A program made the translations under genes and the position numbers. The notes below the pieces were generated by a model. It was given only the letters and a program-made list of their open reading frames with translations. It did not search any database and was not told where the DNA came from. A stretch of DNA of 37,662 nt, from NCBI GenBank assembly GCA_900552455.1, contig URZX01000024.1:1-37662 (forward strand), read 5' to 3'. Of this stretch, positions 7,736 through 14,028 are shown one piece after another (position 1 is the first letter of the stretch; each line of letters begins with the position of its first letter). The stretch is from an uncultured Peptococcaceae bacterium (GTDB lineage: Bacteria > Bacillota > Peptococcia > Peptococcales > Peptococcaceae).

Positions 7736-8071
7736 ATGGAACAAGTCATTAAAAACATCCCTCATGCCCAGCCCATCCCCCTGGCAGAGCAAGTGCAGAC
7801 CGAACCTGGCAAAGTAGTCAGCCGCACCCTTGCCCAGCAGCCAGGCTGCGGCATCACCCTTTTTGCCTTCGATGCCGGTGAATCCATCAGCACCCACGCC
7901 GCTCCCGGCGATGCCATGACCACCATCCTCGAAGGCACCGCCGAAATCACCATCGACGGTACCCCGCACATCCTTCAGGCAGGCCAGGCCATCGTCATGC
8001 CAGCCGGCATTCCTCATGCCGTCAAAGCTATTACCGCATTCAAAATGTATCTCGTTGTTGTTAAAGCATGA
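7736..8071 (+). CDS. Cupin-domain protein, second of a tandem pair
   Basis: A 111-aa cupin homologous to the preceding one and the last gene of the operon. Motif 1 (GESISTHAAPGDAMTTILEG) keeps one His, and motif 2 (MPAGIPHAV) keeps another, so this copy retains more of a metal site than its neighbour. Such small cupins often resemble the YhhW/AraC N-terminal or quercetinase-type barrel, but no specific activity can be assigned. A strong site, CACGGAGGAA, lies seven bases before the ATG. A duplicated cupin pair downstream of an importer suggests that both handle the imported ligand, perhaps as a heteromer; that is inference. Confidence 0.78.
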   Translation: MEQVIKNIPHAQPIPLAEQVQTEPGKVVSRTLAQQPGCGITLFAFDAGESISTHAAPGDAMTTILEGTAEITIDGTPHILQAGQAIVMPAGIPHAVKAITAFKMYLVVVKA

Positions 8072-8075
8072 TTCA

Positions 8076-8128
8076 TACGGCTCCGCTTTGCGGAGTCGTG
8101 CTATTTTGTGTCTGTAATTAGTTGAGAT
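8076..8128 (+). repeat. Dispersed repeat, copy 2, including the terminator of the ABC/cupin operon
   Basis: The hairpin ACGGCTCCGC (8077-8086) pairs with GCGGAGTCGT (8090-8099), with one G-T wobble, and is followed by a T-rich stretch. It directly follows the second cupin and should end the operon. The whole 52-bp stretch, including TGTAATTAGTTGAGAT after the hairpin, repeats 96-146. Confidence 0.6.
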
Positions 8129-8310
8129 GTGACGCCACGGCTGACTTTTGCTTGGTTATTGTATCGGTATAGGGATTGTGGTTTTTACTTACCACCGAAT
8201 GGCGCGATGCTCACCATCTGTTCGATCATCGCTGTCGTTGGTTGGCGAGGGCTTGTGCATTCGAAAAATGAGGTGAAAGGTCTTTAGTGCGAAGGCGTAG
8301 AAATTCACGC
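8129..8310. other. Intergenic stretch without recognised features
   Basis: I see no convincing reading frame, RNA gene or repeat here. It separates the cupin operon terminator from the promoter at 8311. Confidence 0.5.
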
Positions 8311-8339
8311 GTGACATTCGCCGTGATCTGCGCTATGAT
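8311..8339 (+). promoter_or_regulatory. Promoter upstream of two small reading frames
   Basis: GTGACA (8311-8316), a 17-bp spacer and TATGAT (8334-8339) fit sigma-70 well, with a start near 8346. A perfect AAAGGAGG lies at 8350-8356, but no ATG, GTG or TTG stands at a normal distance behind it. Only a CTG at 8371 would open a 15-codon frame. Confidence 0.5.
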
Positions 8340-8410
8340 AAAAGCAACGAAAGGAGGCGAAGGACGGGCGCTGATTTTGCTTTGGTTGTGTGGGCGCTCG
8401 TCTGCTTACG

Positions 8411-8521
8411 ATGTTTGAACGGTTAAAAGAAGCGAAGAACACTGCGATTGATCTGGCGCTGGCGTTTGTGCAGCTGGGCTGCGCGGTGATTTTGCTAGCG
8501 CGCATGGTTAAGAGAAAGTGA
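8411..8521 (+). CDS. Candidate 36-residue membrane protein, first of a pair
   Basis: A short frame encodes a basic/acidic N-terminus (MFERLKEAKN), a hydrophobic span (about residues 12-31) and a basic tail ending RMVKRK, the layout of a small single-span membrane protein. It follows a good promoter and is coupled to the next frame. Against it: no ribosome site precedes ATG 8411. An in-frame GTG at 8390 would add seven residues but has no better site. No family recognised. Confidence 0.35.
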   Translation: MFERLKEAKNTAIDLALAFVQLGCAVILLARMVKRK

Positions 8522-8531
8522 GGCGCGGAGG

Positions 8532-8642
8532 ATGGAGCGAATCATAAATCGCGTGCTTTACTACACGTTGCAGGCGACATTCTGGCTGACGGCGGCGCGC
8601 TTGGTGCTGCGCGTGGGCCGGAAAATGCTGGGCAAAAACTGA
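8532..8642 (+). CDS. Candidate 36-residue basic amphipathic protein, second of a pair
   Basis: This frame begins ten bases after the previous stop. GAGG (8520-8523) lies eight bases before the ATG and overlaps that stop, which would couple translation. The product is aromatic-rich in the middle (VLYYTLQATFWL) with a strongly basic C-terminus (RVGRKMLGKN). It is exactly as long as its partner. It could be a small membrane-associated or toxin-like peptide. No family recognised, and it may be non-coding. Confidence 0.35.
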   Translation: MERIINRVLYYTLQATFWLTAARLVLRVGRKMLGKN

Positions 8643-8654
8643 ACACAATGCAAC

Positions 8655-8694
8655 GAAAAACGACCTCGACGGGCGCTGGCCTGTCGAGGTCGTT
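8655..8694 (-). terminator. Terminator of the AraC regulator gene
   Basis: A perfect 12-bp stem (AACGACCTCGAC at 8659-8670 and GTCGAGGTCGTT at 8683-8694) is followed, reading leftward, by a T-run. It lies just past the AraC stop. It could also stop transcripts from the two small frames, but that side has no T-run. Confidence 0.75.
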
Positions 8695-8707
8695 GGCGTT
8701 TGTGGGG

Positions 8708-9601
8708 TCAGTGGGTGAGGGTGTGCGGGAGCACGCCAAACTGTTTGCGGAATGCATCAGAAAAATGGCTGACGTTGGTGTAGCCAACCTGAAACGCGGC
8801 CTGGCTGACGTTGCAGTCGCCGTGCGCGAGCAGATCGTAGGCTTGCTCGAGGCGTTGGGAGCGGATGAACTGGTAGACGGTCTGGCCGTAAATCTGCTTG
8901 AAGAGGCGTTTCATCTTGCAGTCGTTCATCTGAATCATGCGCGAGAGCTCGTGGAGCGACGGCGGCGCGTCGAGGCGTTCGAGCAAAATGTCGCGTGCGT
9001 TTTGCAGGCGTTCGCGATCGGTGCGGCTGCAGGCTGGCGCGGTGTCGTCTGCGCTGTCGCCGGCGAGATGGGCGATGTTGATGGCGAGGAGCTCGAGGAT
9101 GTGGCTTTCGAGCATGAGCCGGTTGAGTCCGCCTTCGCCGTCAGCGAGCAGCGTGCCGATTTCATGCAGGAGCCGCGCCTCGCGGACATCGTGGCGAAAA
9201 TGATGATAGGGATGGGCGGCGTCGCGCAGCGCGCGAAAATGCAGCGTGTCGCGGCCGGTGGCGGCGCGGCAGAGGGCGTCGAAACTGTCTGGCGTGATCC
9301 AGAGGGAGTAGAGCTCGACTTCGTCGCCGCAGTCGTATTCTGAATAGCCGGTGGCGGTATCGTGGAAGCCGAGATGAGAATAGCCGGGTGTGATCTCGAT
9401 GGAGGTGCGGCCGAGCTCGCTGTAGAGGGTGCTTTTGCAGCTGTAGGCGAGTTCGACGAGAGGTGCGGTGACGGAGGCTCGCCGGGTGAGACGGCTCGGC
9501 AGAATGCCCGCCGAGCGCCAGAGCTGAACGCCTGGACGAACCTCGATGCGCTTATTGGGGAAAACGGATGAAAACTCAGAGCTGAGTGGAAGCGGGGACA
9601 T
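8708..9601 (-). CDS. AraC-family regulator, PchR/YbtA-like
   Basis: A 297-aa regulator with a ligand-sensing N-terminal half and a C-terminal AraC double helix-turn-helix (about residues 200-295). The second HTH carries the typical signature (AAFQVGYTNVSHFSDAFRKQFG). The arrangement, divergent from siderophore uptake genes, is that of PchR and YbtA, which activate iron-siderophore operons when the siderophore is present. The start ATG has AAAGGAGG upstream. Its own promoter carries a palindrome of the TTAG...CTAA type, suggesting repression by an iron-dependent regulator encoded elsewhere. Family is firm; the inducer is inferred to be a ferric siderophore or similar chelate. Confidence 0.87.
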   Translation of the reverse strand: MSPLPLSSEFSSVFPNKRIEVRPGVQLWRSAGILPSRLTRRASVTAPLVELAYSCKSTLYSELGRTSIEITPGYSHLGFHDTATGYSEYDCGDEVELYSLWITPDSFDALCRAATGRDTLHFRALRDAAHPYHHFRHDVREARLLHEIGTLLADGEGGLNRLMLESHILELLAINIAHLAGDSADDTAPACSRTDRERLQNARDILLERLDAPPSLHELSRMIQMNDCKMKRLFKQIYGQTVYQFIRSQRLEQAYDLLAHGDCNVSQAAFQVGYTNVSHFSDAFRKQFGVLPHTLTH

Positions 9602-9650
9602 GGCAGAGCCTCCTTTGTTGATTGTTGGGATAAGAGTATCCTTATCTTAC

Positions 9651-9679
9651 AGTATAGTTAGCAAAAGCTAATGCGTCAA
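9651..9679 (-). promoter_or_regulatory. Promoter of araC with a palindrome in its spacer
   Basis: On the minus strand, TTGACG (9679-9674), a 17-bp spacer and TATACT (9656-9651) form a strong promoter with a start near 9644. The spacer holds TTAGC-AAAA-GCTAA (9658-9671), an ideal place for a repressor. A second inverted repeat, GATAAG-N6-CTTATC (9629-9646), covers the start site. Confidence 0.6.
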
Positions 9680-9706
9680 GAGCACTGCAGGAAAAAAATC
9701 CCGCTC

Positions 9707-9735
9707 GGGGCAGAGAGTTTCCGTTTTGGGGCAGA
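9707..9735 (+). promoter_or_regulatory. Direct repeats, candidate AraC-protein sites
   Basis: GGGGCAGA occurs at 9707-9714 and again at 9728-9735. The spacing is 21 bp, two helical turns, as for AraC-family operators. The downstream copy overlaps where the -35 box of the siderophore operon should be (9733-9738), which has no match to consensus. Confidence 0.5.
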
Positions 9736-9755
9736 AGTAAAGAAGTAAGCCGAGG

Positions 9756-9783
9756 TATACTCTGTTTAGTTGCAAAAGTCTAA
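9756..9783 (+). promoter_or_regulatory. -10 box and overlapping palindrome of the siderophore operon
   Basis: TATACT (9756-9761) predicts a start near 9768. There is no usable -35, so an activator is expected. TTAG-N10-CTAA (9766-9783), with GCAAAAG in the middle, covers the start and resembles the palindrome in the araC promoter. It is loosely like DtxR/IdeR-type iron boxes (TTAGG...CCTAA). Confidence 0.45.
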
Positions 9784-9819
9784 CTTGCTTTTGCTGATTA
9801 AAGAACGGGAGGAATCATA

Positions 9820-10833
9820 ATGAAAAAAGTGTTAGCGATACTCATGAGCCTGGTCATGATGGTGGGCCTTGCGGCCTGCGGCGGGGGCTCGTCGGACAGT
9901 GGCAGCGCAGCGGCTGAGGGCGCATCGGCGCCGGCAGAGAGCGCGACTTCTGAAAGCGGAACGATCACTGTCGAAGATATGAAAGGCACGGTGGAGATTC
10001 CGGCAGATCCACAGCGCGTGGTGGATGTTTCCGGATCGGCAGATGAGCTGATTATCCTTGGCGTGCCGTTTGTGGGCTCGGCGAACACGAGCATGTTTGA
10101 CGGTGTCACAGTGCCGGCAAATCTGCAAGAATATTTCACAGAGAACGGCGTGGAGACAGTCGGTAACTACTCAGGCTCTGTTGGCGAGCTGAATCTCGAA
10201 AAAATTGCTGAGCTGGAACCTGATCTTATTATCATGAACATTCGCCACGAAAAAGTTTACGATCAGCTTAAGGAAATCGCCCCAACGGTGATGCTTGACG
10301 ACGACATGAACTATGTCAACTGGAAAGGCCGTTTCCAGCAGCTCGGCGAATGGTTTGGCAAGGAAGATGTTGTGGAAGACTGGCTCGCTGACTACGAGGT
10401 GAAGGTCAAAGAATTTGGCGATCAGGTGCGCGCCGTCACTGGTGACGAAACCTTCGCTGTGATTGAGAAAAATTCCGTGCGTACAGGTTCCTACTATGTC
10501 TACAGCACAGGCGGTCCTGGTGAACTCGTTTACGATGCGATGGGGCTGCCGGCCTCCTCCGGCGTGCCTGTGGATGTCTGGGGTGAAGTGGTCGACGCGG
10601 AATATTTCGCGAACATCGACGCGGACCACATCTTCTTCTTCAGCGATGACGGCACCATCGGCGACACAGGAGATCTGCCATCCTGGCAGAATCTGAAAGC
10701 GGTGCAGAACGGCAACGTTTACTGCGGCAAGAACGAGATGCAGTACGACCTGGCGTTCATGCCGAACGGCAAGCTGACTTATATGGAACAGATGGCGAAC
10801 GCCGTCATTAATCATGAAAACGTCGACAAATAA
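9820..10833 (+). CDS. Ferric siderophore-binding lipoprotein (FepB/FhuD-like)
   Basis: A 337-aa binding protein of the BtuF/FepB (class III) type. The signal peptide ends in the lipobox LAAC with Cys20, followed by a Gly/Ser-rich linker. The mature part starts with the usual strand entering the fold (ITVEDMKGTVEIPADPQRVV) and has the long backbone helix between lobes near the middle. It should deliver a ferric chelate to the two FecCD permeases that follow. GGGAGG precedes the ATG. It is the first gene of an AraC-controlled operon. The chelate type is not evident, and heme or cobalamin cannot be excluded from sequence alone. Confidence 0.87.
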   Translation: MKKVLAILMSLVMMVGLAACGGGSSDSGSAAAEGASAPAESATSESGTITVEDMKGTVEIPADPQRVVDVSGSADELIILGVPFVGSANTSMFDGVTVPANLQEYFTENGVETVGNYSGSVGELNLEKIAELEPDLIIMNIRHEKVYDQLKEIAPTVMLDDDMNYVNWKGRFQQLGEWFGKEDVVEDWLADYEVKVKEFGDQVRAVTGDETFAVIEKNSVRTGSYYVYSTGGPGELVYDAMGLPASSGVPVDVWGEVVDAEYFANIDADHIFFFSDDGTIGDTGDLPSWQNLKAVQNGNVYCGKNEMQYDLAFMPNGKLTYMEQMANAVINHENVDK

Positions 10834-11869
10834 GCAGCACACGCGCGAGCGATCCACGGCTTCCGGGCAGTGGATTCGCTCGCGCTCGGCATACGCAGGA
10901 TTTCTGGCGGCGTTGGCTCTGGCGCTTGTGGCGAGCATGTTGCTGGGTGTGAGCGTGGGCGTGGCCGGCGGCGATTTGGGCGCGTTTCTTGCGGCGCTTG
11001 GCGGCGAAACGCCTCAGGCACTTTCAGAGATCATGCTTGAGATGCGCCTGCCGCGTGTGCTGGCGGCGGCGCTCACTGGCGCAGCATTTGCGCTGGCGGG
11101 CGCGGTCATGCAGGGGATTACGCGCAATCCGCTGGCGGATTCCGGGCTGTTGGGCATCAATGCCGGCGCCTGTTTTCTTGTGGCGCTGTGCACGGCGCTG
11201 TTGCCGCAGCTTTCGTCGCTGGGGATGATGGGCGCGGCCTTTTGCGGCGCGGCGATGGCCGCAGCGCTGGTGGCGGGATTTGGCATGCAGAAGCACAAAA
11301 CGTCGCCGCTGCGGCTGATTCTCGCTGGCTCGGCGGTGTCGGCTTTTTTGACGGCGCTGAGTCAGGGCATTGCGCTGGCGTTTGGACTGTCGAAGGATCT
11401 CTCATTCTGGACGGTGGGCAGCCTTTCCGGCGTGCTCTGGCCGCAGTTTTCGCTGGTGGCGCCATGGCTGCTTGCGGCGTTCGTGGTGGGGCTGTTGTTG
11501 GCGCCGCGGCTGACGCTGCTGGCCCTCGGTGATGACGGCGCTGCCGGGCTGGGCGTAAATGTGGCGGCGGTGCGGCTGGCGGGAATGGCGCTGGTGCTGC
11601 TTCTGGCAGGCGCGAGCGTGTCGCTGGTCGGCGGGATCTCTTTTGTGGGCCTGATTGTGCCGCATGTGGCCAGACGCCTTGTGGGCAGCGACTATCTGCG
11701 GATTATTCCGGCGTCGCTGCTGCTTGGGGCAGTGCTCCTGGTGCTTGCAGACGTGGCGGCGCGCATGCTGCATGCGCCGTTTGATACGCCGGTGGGTGCG
11801 TTGGTTTCGCTGATCGGTGTGCCGGTGTTCCTGCTTCTGACGTATCGCAGCAGAAGGAGGGATCTGTGA
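10814..11869 (+). CDS. FecCD-family iron-siderophore permease, subunit 1
   Basis: A 351-aa permease with about ten membrane spans. Visible family segments are RLPRVLAAALTGAAFALAG early on, a NPLADSGLLGINAGA loop, and the GGISFVGLIVPHVARRLVG coupling region near residue 275, which docks to the ATPase. With the next gene it would form a heterodimeric channel of the BtuC/FhuB type. The first 20 bases overlap the end of the binding-protein gene. No clear ribosome site precedes ATG 10814, so translation is probably coupled. The N-terminal about 28 residues are hydrophilic and longer than usual, so a later start is possible. Confidence 0.87.
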   Translation: MKTSTNKQHTRERSTASGQWIRSRSAYAGFLAALALALVASMLLGVSVGVAGGDLGAFLAALGGETPQALSEIMLEMRLPRVLAAALTGAAFALAGAVMQGITRNPLADSGLLGINAGACFLVALCTALLPQLSSLGMMGAAFCGAAMAAALVAGFGMQKHKTSPLRLILAGSAVSAFLTALSQGIALAFGLSKDLSFWTVGSLSGVLWPQFSLVAPWLLAAFVVGLLLAPRLTLLALGDDGAAGLGVNVAAVRLAGMALVLLLAGASVSLVGGISFVGLIVPHVARRLVGSDYLRIIPASLLLGAVLLVLADVAARMLHAPFDTPVGALVSLIGVPVFLLLTYRSRRRDL

Positions 11870-12852
11870 TGGAGAAACGCAGTGTGTTCAGACTCTGCGC
11901 GTTGGGGGTGGTGCTTGTCGCGGCGGTTGTTTTGGCGCTGAGCGGCGGCTATGCCGGGCTTTCGGCGCTGGCAGATGCGTTCACCGGCGAAAGCGGCGGG
12001 GCGCGTTTCATTCTGCTTGAGATTCGCCTGCCGCGCGTTTTGCTGGCGGCGCTTTGCGGCATGGGGCTGGCGCTTTCCGGCTGTGTGCTGCAGGCGGTCA
12101 GCGACAATCCGCTGGCGGATCCCGGTATTCTCGGCATCAATTCCGGCGCTGGCTTTTCGGTGATGCTTTTCATGAGCCTTTTTCCTGCGCTGCATCTGGA
12201 CGGCAAACTCTACCAGCCGTTGTTCGCCATGGTTGGCGGGCTTGTGACGGCGTATCTGCTTTATCGCTTCGCCAAGCGCGGCGACCGCATCCGTCCGGCG
12301 CATTTTCTGCTCGGCGGGATTGGCTTGTCGGCAGGTTTCACGGCGCTGATGACAATCGTCGGCGCGGACATGGAATCGAGCCTGTATCAAATGGTCTCGC
12401 GCTGGCTTGTGGGCAATATCTGGGGCACGAGCTGGTATCAGATTGGCATTTTGCTGCCGTATCTTGTGGTGCTGCTGCCGCTGCTCTATTCACGCATGCA
12501 TGTGCTGGATTTGCTTCTTCTGGGCGATGATGCAGCGGCTTCGCTGGGGGTGCAGGTGGAGCGCGAGCGCAAACTGTTGCTTTTCCTGGCGGCGGCCCTG
12601 GCAGCGAGCTGCGTGTCGGTGAGCGGGGGCATCAGCTTCATCGGTCTTGTGGCGCCGCACATCGCGCGCAGGCTGGTAGGCGCCCGGCATCGGCTGCTGC
12701 TCGGCGCGAGCGTGCTCACAGGCGGGATTCTGCTGGTGCTGGCAGATCTTCTGGGGCGTGTGCTTCTGGGCGATGTGGAGATTCCGACGGGGATTGTCAC
12801 CTCGGTCGTGGCGGCGCCGTATTTTCTGTATCTGTTGCACAAGAAAATTTGA
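11869..12852 (+). CDS. FecCD-family iron-siderophore permease, subunit 2
   Basis: A 327-aa FecCD permease, paralogous to the preceding one: RLPRVLLAALCGMGLALSG, NPLADPGILGINSGA and GGISFIGLVAPHIARRLVG repeat the same motifs. Two different FecCD subunits with one ATPase is the FepDG/FecCD arrangement. ATG 11869 is chosen over GTG 11866 because GGAGG lies eight bases upstream; it shares a base with the stop of subunit 1. Confidence 0.88.
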   Translation: MEKRSVFRLCALGVVLVAAVVLALSGGYAGLSALADAFTGESGGARFILLEIRLPRVLLAALCGMGLALSGCVLQAVSDNPLADPGILGINSGAGFSVMLFMSLFPALHLDGKLYQPLFAMVGGLVTAYLLYRFAKRGDRIRPAHFLLGGIGLSAGFTALMTIVGADMESSLYQMVSRWLVGNIWGTSWYQIGILLPYLVVLLPLLYSRMHVLDLLLLGDDAAASLGVQVERERKLLLFLAAALAASCVSVSGGISFIGLVAPHIARRLVGARHRLLLGASVLTGGILLVLADLLGRVLLGDVEIPTGIVTSVVAAPYFLYLLHKKI

Positions 12853-12864
12853 GGAAGTGGTTTT

Positions 12865-13683
12865 GTGCCTATTGAACTGATTGCGAAAGATCTTTCTGCC
12901 GGCTACGACCGACGCGCGATTTTTCGCCATTTTGATCTGAGCATTCCGCCGGGAAAAATCACGACGCTGATCGGCGCCAACGGCTCCGGCAAGTCGACGA
13001 TTCTCAAGACAATGGCGCGGCTTTTGCGTCCGTTGGACGGAACGGTGCTTCTGGATGGTGCGTCCATCCACAGCCTGCCGACAAAACAGGTGGCACAGAA
13101 GCTGGCGATGCTGCCGCAGGGCGCGCAGACGCCGGAAGCAATCACCGTGCACGATCTCGTCGAATACGGCCGCTATCCGTATCGCGGGCGATTTGCCGGG
13201 CGCCGCACTGAGGACGACGCGATTGTGCGCTGGGCGCTCGAATGTACAAATATGCTGGAGCTGGCGGAGCGCGACATGGATCAGCTCTCCGGCGGTCAGC
13301 GGCAGCGTGCGTGGATCGCCATGGCGCTGGCGCAGAAAACGGGGCTGCTTTTTCTGGATGAGCCAACAACCTATCTGGATATTTCTCATCAGCTGGAGAT
13401 TCTGCAGCTGTTGCGGCAGCTCAATCGCACGCAGGGCGTGACGGTGGTCATGGTGCTCCATGATCTCAATCAGGCGGTGATGTTTTCGGACCATCTCGTC
13501 ACCATCAAGGACGGCGAGAAATACCGCGAAGGCACGCCGGAAGAGGTCATCACGACAGACATGCTGCGCGACGTTTTCGACGTGGAAGCAGAGATTCTGC
13601 CGCATCCGGTGCTTGGCGTGCCGGTTTGTCTGCCGTACGGTGTGCGTGGACAACGTTTTAATAATGAAGAGAAAGAGGTGTAG
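12865..13683 (+). CDS. Iron-siderophore ABC transporter ATPase (FepC/FecE-like)
   Basis: A 272-aa ATPase. Walker A is GANGSGKST (about residues 36-44), followed by the signature LSGGQRQRAWIAMALAQ, Walker B LLFLDEPTTYLD and the H-loop VLHDLNQA. The signature with Trp/Ile after RQRA and the TTYLD D-loop are typical of FepC/FhuC. The start codon is GTG with GAGGAAG upstream. It drives import through the two FecCD subunits. The complete class II importer is thus present. Confidence 0.9.
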   Translation: MPIELIAKDLSAGYDRRAIFRHFDLSIPPGKITTLIGANGSGKSTILKTMARLLRPLDGTVLLDGASIHSLPTKQVAQKLAMLPQGAQTPEAITVHDLVEYGRYPYRGRFAGRRTEDDAIVRWALECTNMLELAERDMDQLSGGQRQRAWIAMALAQKTGLLFLDEPTTYLDISHQLEILQLLRQLNRTQGVTVVMVLHDLNQAVMFSDHLVTIKDGEKYREGTPEEVITTDMLRDVFDVEAEILPHPVLGVPVCLPYGVRGQRFNNEEKEV

Positions 13684-14022
13684 ATGATGAAACAGCGAAT
13701 TATTGGCGTGGTGCTGGCGGCGCTTTTGCTGGCTGGCTGCAGTGCCGGCACCTATGCGCCGGGATCGTACAGTGCGGAGGCGGCTGGTTTTGGCGGCGCC
13801 TTGACGGTGGAAGTGACGTTTTCAGCGGAAGAGATTACCGATGTCACCGTCACCGAACACAACGAAACGCCGGATCTGGCTGACGATGCACTCGCGGAAA
13901 TTCCGCAGGCAATCGTCGAGGCACAGTCGAGCGATGTCGACAGTGTCAGCGGCGCCACGATGACGAGCGAGGCAATCAAGGCGGCAGTGCGCGATTGCAT
14001 CGATCAGGCGCAGAAAGGATAA
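13684..14022 (+). CDS. FMN-binding lipoprotein with a covalent flavinylation motif
   Basis: A 112-aa lipoprotein with signal peptide and lipobox LAGC (Cys19), followed by one FMN_bind domain. The segment D86-S-V-S-G-A-T92 matches the D-x-x-[ST]-G-A-[ST] motif in which the ApbE flavin transferase attaches FMN to the last residue, here Thr92. The product should therefore be an outward-facing flavoprotein. ATG 13684 and ATG 13687 are both possible; GAGG lies just upstream. Its place inside a siderophore operon suggests that it takes part in reducing ferric chelates at the cell surface, or in passing electrons for iron release. That role is inference. No electron donor or ApbE is encoded in the window. 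Confidence 0.8.
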   Translation: MMKQRIIGVVLAALLLAGCSAGTYAPGSYSAEAAGFGGALTVEVTFSAEEITDVTVTEHNETPDLADDALAEIPQAIVEAQSSDVDSVSGATMTSEAIKAAVRDCIDQAQKG

Positions 14023-14028
14023 GCAGCC

